A stretch of 17,366 bases of DNA from Candidatus Pelagibacter sp. (GTDB lineage: Bacteria; Pseudomonadota; Alphaproteobacteria; Pelagibacterales; Pelagibacteraceae). Shown here piece by piece: positions 1-6,500 of the stretch (its first letter is position 1; each line of letters opens with the position of its first letter). Position numbers and translations under genes: made by a program. The DNA lies in contig PAGZ01000019.1 in the NCBI GenBank assembly GCA_002704625.1, positions 1-17,366 of the forward strand, read 5' to 3'. The notes below the pieces were generated by a model that was not told where the DNA came from, made no database searches, and was given only the letters and a program-made list of their open reading frames with translations.

Positions 1-839
1 GTTATAATGTTGATAGAAGAAATGGTAAATCAATTATAGCTATTCCAGAACAAGGTAGTGGAGAGGCAGGCTCATATGTATCTACTACAGCTTTTCCAAA
101 AGAATTATCAGACAGTGTTCCCCATGCTGCATTCTCAGATGACGCTTGCGCCTTGACCGACACCACCGCCGACGAGATTTCCTCGTACCCGGGCCTCCCA
201 GGCACCATAGCCTATAGTAATGAACAAATCCCAGCATGTCCATTTTCTCCTACATCTGACAACAGTACTATTGTAGAGGGACTTGAGAATTTGTACAATG
301 CCGACACTGATAACTACGTTAATGTTGGAGGGACGTACACTCAAGGAGCATTCGCAAGCACTGGATTTATAGTTCATTTTGTTACATCCCCGGGAGGAAA
401 TATAGTGTTGAATGAAAATATTCAATTATTTTTAGGTTGGCAGTTAGGTTATAGAGCAGGACATTATAAATGTGATATTGAGAGAGTTTGTATCAGTGAA
501 GGTATTTGTTTACCTTGTGGACCTCGTTATATGTTTTTGTCTATTGATGATGGAGTAAAAAGTTCTGGAAGTAATTTCATTGCTGCTTTTGCTGAGAGTA
601 CTTTAGATGAAAATGTAATGACAAGAATTAATTTATCTAACACCATAGATGATGTAGGTGTATTTAAATGTGCTAGTGATGTAGGGTTATCAAATCAGTT
701 AAATAGAACAAGAGAGTATTTTGGACCAGTAGATATTTCTCGTCTAAGATGTCGTTTGCTAGATGAATACGGTAGAATTATAGATTTAAATAATATGGAT
801 TGGTCAATGTCTGTTATTTTTGAGAAGATGTATGATTAA
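1..839 (+). CDS. Probable virion protein, 5' end missing
   Basis: The reading frame is open from base 3 with no stop, so the true start lies outside the window and 278 residues are visible. The last ~45 residues carry a pattern I associate with giant-virus structural proteins: YFGPVDISRL, then LLDEYGRIIDLNN, then DWS, ending in an aromatic/acidic EKMYD. The middle is rich in G, S, T and N with several Cys (for example CISEGICLPCG), as in beta-rich capsid-associated or fibre-like proteins. No enzymatic motif is seen. The end overlaps the convergent helicase gene by 26 nt. Bases 141-210 are 46/70 G+C, far above the rest of the gene (see findings). A TTG at 153 is inside the frame and is not the start. 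The structural role is inferred from the C-terminal pattern; the frame itself is certain. Confidence 0.75.
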   Translation, partial: YNVDRRNGKSIIAIPEQGSGEAGSYVSTTAFPKELSDSVPHAAFSDDACALTDTTADEISSYPGLPGTIAYSNEQIPACPFSPTSDNSTIVEGLENLYNADTDNYVNVGGTYTQGAFASTGFIVHFVTSPGGNIVLNENIQLFLGWQLGYRAGHYKCDIERVCISEGICLPCGPRYMFLSIDDGVKSSGSNFIAAFAESTLDENVMTRINLSNTIDDVGVFKCASDVGLSNQLNRTREYFGPVDISRLRCRLLDEYGRIIDLNNMDWSMSVIFEKMYD

Positions 840-2121
840 TTTCTTGATAAAATGTCTTAACTTTACTATTTACTTTAATTCGTGAGTGATTAAATGAAGA
901 TAAGTACAGTCCAGATAAGGACTTTACTCTTGAAAGTGCTACATATGTTTGCCCACACTCAAATATATGTGATCCAACATCAATCTCTGCTATTTCTAAT
1001 GTTATACCCTGAGCTTTATGAATGGTTATAGCCCATGCATATATTAATGGTAATTGTGTTACTGAAATGGTTTCAAGACCTTCTGGTTTCCATGCATGTC
1101 GTCCAATTACCTTTTCTAACCCATTTCTAAATCTCACCATAGGAAGATCATTTTGAAATCCAATTACAATTCCTTGACTACCATTAACTATCTGGAAACC
1201 TTCAGTTTCTTGATCTAGATTCGCAATACACATAACTTGAGTGCCTTTCTTTAAAGTAATTATGTCATCTGCCATAATTGAGCTACGTAAATTATTACAG
1301 ATTATATCAGGATCACCATCTTGCATAGAATGACTTTTATCTACATCTATTTTTACCTGATATGTATATTCTTGTGAATCTGGCAATGAATTAAACATTT
1401 TTGTGTTTAAAACAACTGCTTGATATCTTTTGGGGTACATTATTGTTGGTTTTATAATGTCATCTGGCTCTAATCCTACACGCTCCTGTAAGAGTTTAAT
1501 GCAACTTTTAGTAATTTTTCCTACACGAATATAGTTTAATATTTTTTTATAATCTGCATCTTCTTGGCGAAATATAGTTTTTAATTCGATCATTTCATCT
1601 ATTGCATTATTCCAACCATCACTTTCAAAGCAGAAAGAACAAGTATCTTCATCATCATCATTGCCAACTGGAGGTAGCTGATAAAAGTCACCAGAGAATA
1701 TTAACTGCATGCCTCCAAAAGGAGTTTCTTTTCTGTTTCTTACAATTCTACCAATTAAATCAAGAATATTAAATAATTTTTTTGACATCATGCTAATTTC
1801 ATCAATTATAAGTATATCTGTTTCAAGCCAAGCTTTTTTTTTGTTTCTATTTTTAGTAACATTTTTAATAATTGTTTTAATATCTCCATTAGCTAATCCA
1901 ATACCTCCCCATGAATGCACCGTTTTAGCTCCACATTGCAATAATACACATGCACATCCTGTAAGTGCACAAACTTGTACACGTCGGCTATATTTTTTGC
2001 AATGTTCAACTATATGCTTTATTAAATGTGATTTTCCTGATCCTCCAGGTCCGGTTATAAATATATTTTTACCTTCAAGAAATAAGTTAAATGCTTCTTG
2101 TTGTTCAGGTGAGAATGTCAT
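814..2121 (-). CDS. Pif1/RecD2-like SF1B DNA helicase
   Basis: A 435-residue 5'-to-3' DNA helicase of superfamily 1B. The motifs appear in the expected order: Walker A GPGGSGKS (residues 24-31), motif Ia ALTGCA (52-57) followed by the TVHSWGGIGL segment, Walker B IIDEIS (105-110), motif III SGDFYQLPPV (143-152), the arginine of motif IV in IFRQ (183-186), motif V TIHKAQG (366-372) and motif VI YVALSRV (393-399). All catalytic residues are present, so it is probably active. Pif1 relatives in eukaryotes and giant viruses unwind replication and recombination intermediates and G-quadruplexes; here a role in viral genome replication or repair is inferred. The ATG at 2121 follows an AAAATTGA early promoter by 33 nt, supporting the start and early expression. 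The 3' end overlaps the convergent virion-type gene. It is compact, close to a bare helicase core without extra accessory domains. Confidence 0.93.
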   Translation of the reverse strand: MTFSPEQQEAFNLFLEGKNIFITGPGGSGKSHLIKHIVEHCKKYSRRVQVCALTGCACVLLQCGAKTVHSWGGIGLANGDIKTIIKNVTKNRNKKKAWLETDILIIDEISMMSKKLFNILDLIGRIVRNRKETPFGGMQLIFSGDFYQLPPVGNDDDEDTCSFCFESDGWNNAIDEMIELKTIFRQEDADYKKILNYIRVGKITKSCIKLLQERVGLEPDDIIKPTIMYPKRYQAVVLNTKMFNSLPDSQEYTYQVKIDVDKSHSMQDGDPDIICNNLRSSIMADDIITLKKGTQVMCIANLDQETEGFQIVNGSQGIVIGFQNDLPMVRFRNGLEKVIGRHAWKPEGLETISVTQLPLIYAWAITIHKAQGITLEIAEIDVGSHIFECGQTYVALSRVKSLSGLYLSSFNHSRIKVNSKVKTFYQEINHTSSQK

Positions 2122-2154
2122 AGATCTAATATTTTATTAGATTTATAACTTTAT

Positions 2155-2162
2155 TCAATTTT
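2155..2162 (-). promoter_or_regulatory. Early promoter element AAAATTGA (helicase)
   Basis: The minus strand reads AAAATTGA (plus strand TCAATTTT), 33 nt before the helicase ATG. This octamer is the known early-gene promoter of mimivirus and relatives. Confidence 0.8.
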
Positions 2163-2245
2163 ATAATAATTATTGAGGTATTAGTTAAGAACATTTATAA
2201 AGTTGGGAGAATATTGACAACGAGTGTTAACCCTAAAATACTATC

Positions 2246-3082
2246 TTATTGTTGACACCATTGTTCTAATTGAGATCGTTCTCGCGCGTTTCGTTTATTT
2301 TCGTCGCTTTGGTCATCAGACGATAGTAGATCTTCCCTAAAAGCATTATAAGAGGGTAAAGGCGCATACACCCGTGTAAATGGATCACTAAAATCAGTAG
2401 GTTCTTTAGCAAATGTGACACTTTCTGGGAATGAAAATCCTGACATAGATTCTCCTGACACTGATTTCCAATATGCATTTGACCACCTATATGTAAGTTT
2501 TGATTGACTTTCATAACGCCTTTCTAGATTGGTAGCTTTTGTTTGTAAACAATTTAATTCTGTTAAAACGCCATATGGATCAAACCACCAACCTGGATAT
2601 TGTGCTTCATTCCAAGAAGCATCCATAGGATTTGTTGATTGACCATTATTTGGAAAAGTAATTGTATTTGTTATTGCTACTCCGGACGCGTCATAAATAG
2701 GTAGATTTGTTTCTTGGTCCCAGACAAAAGGCATAAGTATAGGAATAGGGACTTCAGAATGAATCATTGTAAAATTACCAGTAAAAATATTAAACTTTGA
2801 AGAAATATTTCCATTTAACACTGGATTTGCTAGACGCTTTCCCTTTGCTATATCTAATAATGTTTCGTAATTTATTGTGCTTTTTAATTTACCTTTAGTG
2901 GTAGGTGTCTCATCACACCATTCAATATTTATATCATTATTATATTCTGCAATAGAAGCAGCACCTTCCATAGATTGAGCTTTTTTCATAATACTTTTAT
3001 ACATAGTTTTTCTTCTTAGTGCTTCTGTGTAGTCACTACTAGTAGTAAATTGATTGTCAATTGTCTTGAAAGCACGACTCAT
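2246..3082 (-). CDS. Hypothetical protein, probably virion-associated
   Basis: 278 residues from an ATG at 3082. I cannot assign a known domain. The early part is charged and helical (residues 1-50). A NYETLLDIAKGKRLANPVL stretch at about 71-89 resembles conserved segments I recall from mimivirus-family structural proteins. The centre is rich in P, W, N and aromatic residues (for example PGWWFDPYG), and the tail is polar and highly charged (SDDQSDENKRNARERS). There is no signal peptide or membrane segment. A soluble packaged or capsid-associated protein is a reasonable inference. The gene is divergent from the nuclease gene over a 62-bp spacer; no AAAATTGA lies upstream, but a TATCTA lies about 13 nt before the ATG, compatible with late expression. 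An alternative is any non-enzymatic viral protein. Confidence 0.7.
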   Translation of the reverse strand: MSRAFKTIDNQFTTSSDYTEALRRKTMYKSIMKKAQSMEGAASIAEYNNDINIEWCDETPTTKGKLKSTINYETLLDIAKGKRLANPVLNGNISSKFNIFTGNFTMIHSEVPIPILMPFVWDQETNLPIYDASGVAITNTITFPNNGQSTNPMDASWNEAQYPGWWFDPYGVLTELNCLQTKATNLERRYESQSKLTYRWSNAYWKSVSGESMSGFSFPESVTFAKEPTDFSDPFTRVYAPLPSYNAFREDLLSSDDQSDENKRNARERSQLEQWCQQ

Positions 3083-3144
3083 ATATAATACAATTAGATA
3101 AAAAGATAAAAAGAATTACTGTATTAATATTATCTACAACCAAG
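3083..3144. promoter_or_regulatory. Divergent intergenic region with TCTA cores
   Basis: A 62-bp AT-rich spacer between two divergent genes. It has TCTA in AT-rich surroundings on each coding strand: at 3098-3095 for the leftward gene and 3133-3136 for the rightward gene, each within about 15 nt of the ATG. TCTA in an AT-rich setting is the reported late-promoter core of Cafeteria roenbergensis virus. The motif is short and can occur by chance, so this is tentative. Confidence 0.3.
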
Positions 3145-3679
3145 ATGGGTAATTCATGTTCAGGAATATGCTATAAAACTTCTATTAAAGATGATTGTTT
3201 GCCACCAGGATGGCTTGTAATAAATAATAATCAAGCAAAATATATTGAAAAAGAAATTCCCGAGAATCTAGTAAGAAAAAATGTTCCAAAATATGTACCT
3301 GAAATATCTTCAGGGAGAGTAATAAATGTATATGATGGAGATACATTTACTATTGCTGGAAGAGTAGCTTATAATCCAACATTATTTCAATTTCAAGTTA
3401 GGGTTAATGGTATTGATACACCTGAAAAAAAAAACACATGATGAAAATGAGAAATATGTTGCTAACATAGCAACAAAAATTGTTGAAGAAAAAATAATGG
3501 GCAAAATAATACAACTTTATGATGTACAAATTGATAAATATGGAAGACTTCTTGCAAATGTTTTTTATAACGGTGAAAATATTGGAAAAGAATTGATTAA
3601 AAAACGACTCGCAGTAGAATATGATGGTGGAACAAAAAAGTGTCCAAATAATTGGAAAAAATATTATGAAGGTAACTAA
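3145..3679 (+). pseudogene. Staphylococcal-type nuclease, frameshifted at A10
   Basis: Two overlapping frames together encode one SNase/thermonuclease (Ca2+-dependent nuclease). The first frame (3145-3441) gives the N-terminus and active-site part: YDGDTF (63-68), Arg86 in VRV, and DTPE (91-94), matching Asp21, Arg35, Asp40 and Glu43 of S. aureus nuclease. It then ends in KKNT-stop. The second frame continues at about base 3430 with THDENEKYVANIA and DKYGRLLANVFYNG, whose Arg matches Arg87. The junction is a run of ten A at 3425-3434; removing one A restores a 177-residue protein reading DTPEKKTHDENEK. Neither piece alone holds the full active site. The cause may be a sequencing or assembly indel, a recent real mutation, or slippage or frameshifting on the A run. 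The N-terminus MGNSCSGIC fits an N-myristoylation signal (Gly2, Ser6) with nearby Cys5 and Cys9. The stop overlaps the convergent AP endonuclease by 4 nt. Confidence 0.85.
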
Positions 3680-4494
3680 TTAACTATTTTTAGTTTACGT
3701 CTTTTACGATTTTCAATTTCAAGCAAGATAGGGCAATGATCTGACCCCATTACGTCTGCCCAAATATCAGCATTTTTTATTGCCGTGCGCAATCCACGCG
3801 GCACTAAGAAGTAATCTATTCGCCATCCTATATTACTTTTTCTTTCCCAAGGACATTTTTGATTCCAATATGTATAATGATCCGGTTCACCTGGATGTTT
3901 TTCTCTGAAAGTATCAATCCAATTACTATCAAGCAATAACTCAAAATTCGCTCTTTCTCCAGGCAAAACTCCTGCTGCTCCTTCCCATTGATCTGGTTTT
4001 GCAATATCAATATCTGTACGAGCAATATTGAAATCACCGCAGACAATAGTAGGTTTTTGGGCATTCAAATTATTAATCCAATCACGAAACATTGGATCCC
4101 ACTCTTTTTCTCTCATTTTATTTCTATCAGAACCACTATATTGTGAGTTAGGTGTATATACACAAACAATTATATATGGACCAATATCTAACGCCATCGT
4201 TCTTCCCTCATTTGCTGCAAATGCCATATTATAGTGATATTTCGGCTGTATTTTGGACCATATTGCTACTCCATTGAGTCCTTTTCTTTGACTACCTTCA
4301 CCATTGCATGCAGCCCAATATCGATATGGATAAGCCGCTTTCAATGCATCAGACATAACCTTTTCAATTTGCTCTTTTGTTCCCTTAGTCTCTTGTAGAC
4401 AAACTATATCAAAATCTTCTTCTAGTAAGAAGTCTAAATATCCCTTTTTAAGTTTAGCACGAATGCCCGCTATATTCCAGCAGATGTACTTCAT
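3676..4494 (-). CDS. AP endonuclease / exonuclease III family
   Basis: A 272-residue endonuclease/exonuclease/phosphatase-fold enzyme that cuts the DNA backbone at abasic sites in base-excision repair. Visible active-site residues: Asn7 in CWNIAG, Glu35 in CLQETKG, Tyr113 in VYTPNSQ, Asp154 and Asn156 in GDFN, Asp227 in WRIDY, and Asp252-His253 in GSDHCP. This is the full set for the ExoIII/APE1 family, and the length matches the family (about 270). I chose the ATG at 4494 because the protein then starts MKYICWN as relatives do, and because an AAAATTGA early promoter sits 35 nt upstream. An in-frame ATG at 4509 is possible; the longer frame to 4593 begins with TTG and would include the promoter, so I reject it. 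The basic tail (RKRRKLK) may aid DNA binding or nuclear entry. Early expression suggests a DNA-repair role in the infected cell. Confidence 0.93.
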   Translation of the reverse strand: MKYICWNIAGIRAKLKKGYLDFLLEEDFDIVCLQETKGTKEQIEKVMSDALKAAYPYRYWAACNGEGSQRKGLNGVAIWSKIQPKYHYNMAFAANEGRTMALDIGPYIIVCVYTPNSQYSGSDRNKMREKEWDPMFRDWINNLNAQKPTIVCGDFNIARTDIDIAKPDQWEGAAGVLPGERANFELLLDSNWIDTFREKHPGEPDHYTYWNQKCPWERKSNIGWRIDYFLVPRGLRTAIKNADIWADVMGSDHCPILLEIENRKRRKLKIVN

Positions 4495-4529
4495 GTTTTC
4501 TACTTTCATTAACAACAGGAAAAAGACTT

Positions 4530-4537
4530 TCAATTTT
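4530..4537 (-). promoter_or_regulatory. Early promoter element AAAATTGA (AP endonuclease)
   Basis: Exact octamer on the minus strand, 35 nt before the ATG at 4494. It helps fix the start of the AP endonuclease, because longer start choices would place the promoter inside the coding region. Confidence 0.8.
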
Positions 4538-4583
4538 GCTTTAAAAAAATATATATTTTCTTTTTTCTGTAGAACATAAATGA

Positions 4584-4805
4584 TTAAATGCAATCAAAGC
4601 AAGTATAAATATTGTTATTCCAATCCCCAAATGTATATTCTTTGTCTCCTGGATATTTACGACATTTTGCGCAAATATGTGTTCTCCGGACTTTTTTCAT
4701 TTCTCTTTTGTAATCTTCGTTACGATTCAACCTAGCTTGAGTTTGTTCATAGGTTTGTCTTTGCCAGATATCGATAATAGATGCGTTAAAATCACAGTCA
4801 CTCAT
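4584..4805 (-). CDS. Small zinc-ribbon-like protein
   Basis: 73 residues from an ATG at 4805. The C-terminal half has two CxxC pairs, CAKC (44-47) and CFDC (69-72), about 21 residues apart, the layout of a zinc ribbon or small treble-clef knuckle. The N-terminal half is charged and helical (RQTYEQTQARLNRNEDYKRE). No catalytic motif is seen. Such small zinc proteins often bind nucleic acid or proteins in transcription, but no specific role can be given. An exact AAAATTGA lies 43 nt upstream, so early expression is likely. The gene is co-oriented with the AP endonuclease, whose own early promoter lies just beyond the 3' end of this gene, so each is likely transcribed separately. Confidence 0.75.
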   Translation of the reverse strand: MSDCDFNASIIDIWQRQTYEQTQARLNRNEDYKREMKKVRRTHICAKCRKYPGDKEYTFGDWNNNIYTCFDCI

Positions 4806-4848
4806 TGTTATATTTGTATATTGTGACTACTTTTAATATAAAAAGGAT

Positions 4849-4856
4849 TCAATTTT
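4849..4856 (-). promoter_or_regulatory. Early promoter element AAAATTGA (zinc-ribbon gene)
   Basis: Exact octamer on the minus strand, 43 nt before the ATG at 4805, in the same position range as the other early elements in the window. Confidence 0.75.
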
Positions 4857-4901
4857 TTGACATATTATGTAGTTCTTACACCTTTAAACAAACTGTTGAG
4901 A

Positions 4902-5177
4902 TTATAATTTTTCTGTAATTTTATTCATAATTGATTGTTTCATTTCGTTTGATAATCCAGATTTTAGTTCGTCAAAAACTTTTGAATGTTTTCCAATAAG
5001 ATATATGCATGTTATACCAACTGGTATAACAACATCTTCCGGAATATTTTCATCTAATATAGACAACAAACATTTTTCTAGATTAAATATACCATGCTTA
5101 TTGTTAACATAATTAAATGCTATTTCACTTAAGCGTCGCTTCACCTCTGGATCACTAAGTGTTTTAACCAAATCCAT
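4902..5177 (-). CDS. Hypothetical 91-residue protein
   Basis: 91 residues from an ATG at 5177; no family recognised. The protein looks alpha-helical with alternating hydrophobic and charged residues, and a hydrophobic stretch at about 51-62 (VGITCIYLIG) that is too short and isolated to be called a membrane segment with confidence. No exact AAAATTGA is upstream; the nearest is a one-mismatch AAAATTAA on the minus strand at 5207-5200. The first third of this gene is present again as a broken copy at 7577-7638, in the same orientation, which shows that this locus took part in a duplication or insertion event. The frame is judged real because of that conservation and the good intergenic spacing. 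Confidence 0.6.
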   Translation of the reverse strand: MDLVKTLSDPEVKRRLSEIAFNYVNNKHGIFNLEKCLLSILDENIPEDVVIPVGITCIYLIGKHSKVFDELKSGLSNEMKQSIMNKITEKL

Positions 5178-5252
5178 TTTTGTATTTTAAGATCACACAT
5201 TAATTTTAAATTGTTTCATTTTTTCTAAAATAAAATATCCATTGTTAAGTAA

Positions 5253-6395
5253 ATGCATTTATTACGATTGCACGCAAAACAGAGCACAACACAAAAAGCT
5301 ATAATTGATTCTGTCAAAAAGTTTTGCAAACAAGAGCTAGTTCCCAGAGTAAGAAAAGATTATAGAATTGAAGTCATTGATCGATCAATAGTTAAAAATA
5401 TGGGCAACATGGGAATATTAGGTCCAACTATTAACGGTTTTAATTGTTTGGGAGAAAGTTATACTACTTATGGGCTGATTGCAAAAGAATTAGAAGCAGT
5501 AGACAGCGGATATAGATCTATGTATAGTGTGCAATCATCCTTAGTTATGAATCCTATTGCAAAATATGCAAATGCTTTTACAAAAGAAAAATATCTACCT
5601 GGTCTGGCTAGCGGAGATTTGATAGGATGTTTTGGATTAACAGAACCTGATGCAGGATCTGACCCAAGTGCCATGAAAACTACTGCAGTACAAGATGGTA
5701 ATAGTTTTATATTATCTGGAACAAAAACATGGATAAGCAATGCTCCAATCGCAGATGTAATGATTGTATGGGCAAAACTTAATGATAGAGTTCATGGCTT
5801 TGTTTTAGATAGACAAATGAACGGCATTACTACGCCAAAAATTGATGGTAAATTATCTTTAAGAACCTCAGTAACTGGTATGATTCAGATGGATGAAGTT
5901 AAAGTACCATTAAGTAATATGTTAAATGTTAGTGGTATGAGTGGACCTTTTTCATGTTTAAATGATGCAAGACTAGGAATTGCATTTGGTGTCATGGGTG
6001 CAGCAGAAACCTGTATAAGTACTGCCATTAACTATGCCGAAAATAGAAGTTTATTTGGTACACCATTATCCCAAAAACAATTGTTTCAATTAAAAATAGC
6101 TGATGCTGTTAGTGAATATAACTTAGGCTTATTAGCTTGTTACCATGTTGCTGAATATGTAGATAAAGGAGAGAAAGTACCAGAAATGATCTCTCTAGTG
6201 AAAAAAAACTCTTGTTTGAAAGCTCTTAATATTGCTCGTGTATGCAGAGATATTCTTGGTGGTAATGGTATTTCAGAAGAATATGATATTTTCAGACATC
6301 TTTGCAATTTAGAAACTGTTTACACATATGAAGGTACAAATGACATACATGGGTTAATATTAGGGCAACATATAACGGAGAAAAAAGCATTTTAA
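5253..6395 (+). CDS. Acyl-CoA dehydrogenase, glutaryl-CoA dehydrogenase-like
   Basis: A 380-residue FAD flavoenzyme. Both acyl-CoA dehydrogenase signatures are present: GLTEPDAGSDPSA (128-140) and the RDILGGNGISEEYD region (332-345). The sequence fits glutaryl-CoA dehydrogenase better than other family members: ELEAVDSGYRS (79-89) keeps the Glu and Arg (81, 88) that match human Glu87 and Arg94, which bind the extra carboxylate, and TYEGT (358-362) keeps the catalytic base Glu360 with Tyr359. That enzyme oxidises and decarboxylates glutaryl-CoA to crotonyl-CoA in lysine and tryptophan breakdown, in mitochondria. The start is fixed by a TAA directly before the ATG. The first ~15 residues (MHLLRLHAKQSTTQ) are basic with no acidic residue, so a short mitochondrial import signal is possible. 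It is a rare cargo for a virus and is probably host-derived. No early octamer is upstream. Confidence 0.93.
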   Translation: MHLLRLHAKQSTTQKAIIDSVKKFCKQELVPRVRKDYRIEVIDRSIVKNMGNMGILGPTINGFNCLGESYTTYGLIAKELEAVDSGYRSMYSVQSSLVMNPIAKYANAFTKEKYLPGLASGDLIGCFGLTEPDAGSDPSAMKTTAVQDGNSFILSGTKTWISNAPIADVMIVWAKLNDRVHGFVLDRQMNGITTPKIDGKLSLRTSVTGMIQMDEVKVPLSNMLNVSGMSGPFSCLNDARLGIAFGVMGAAETCISTAINYAENRSLFGTPLSQKQLFQLKIADAVSEYNLGLLACYHVAEYVDKGEKVPEMISLVKKNSCLKALNIARVCRDILGGNGISEEYDIFRHLCNLETVYTYEGTNDIHGLILGQHITEKKAF

Positions 6396-6403
6396 ATGTA
6401 AAA

Positions 6404-6417
6404 AAGGCTAATGCCTT
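6404..6417. terminator. Small hairpin after the acyl-CoA dehydrogenase gene
   Basis: AAGGC-TAAT-GCCTT, a perfect 5-bp stem with a 4-nt loop, 8 nt after the stop codon. In mimiviruses transcripts end at hairpins after genes, so this may mark the 3' end. The stem is short, so this is tentative. Confidence 0.35.
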
Positions 6418-6450
6418 GCCATGAGCTACCTAGTTAACGGCTACCTATTG

Positions 6451-6500
6451 TTTTTTAAGTGTTTTTAGGTGTTTTTAGGTGTTTTTAGGTGTTTATAGGT
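6451..6500. repeat. Tandem repeat of GTTTTTAGGT
   Basis: Four copies of a 10-mer lie end to end at 6461-6500 (three GTTTTTAGGT and one GTTTATAGGT), preceded by a degraded unit TTTTTTAAGT at 6451-6460. The stop codon of the leftward 320-residue gene lies in the last unit. Just before the array, GCTACCTA occurs twice (6425-6432, 6440-6447); its ACCTA is the reverse complement of TAGGT in the repeat, so alternative stem-loops are possible between two convergent genes. Confidence 0.9.

Noticed and set aside
153..839. TTG at 153 as the start of the first gene
   Set aside because: The frame is open without a stop back to base 3, so the true start lies before the window.
1709..2140. Open frame antisense to the helicase
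   Set aside because: It lies almost wholly opposite the helicase motifs, has low-complexity hydrophobic translation and no promoter; it is a shadow of the real gene.
2214..2258. Inverted repeats near the end of the 278-residue virion-type gene
   Set aside because: Stems of 6-8 bp with a mismatch or wobble and a partly coding arm; not enough to call a terminator.
4495..4593. N-terminal extension of the AP endonuclease
   Set aside because: It begins with TTG, has no family similarity and would place the early promoter inside the coding region.
5838..5845. AAAATTGA inside the acyl-CoA dehydrogenase gene
   Set aside because: It is within coding sequence with no gene start downstream on that strand; probably chance.
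6451..6500. CRISPR array
   Set aside because: The units are 10 bp and directly adjacent with no spacers; it is a simple tandem repeat.
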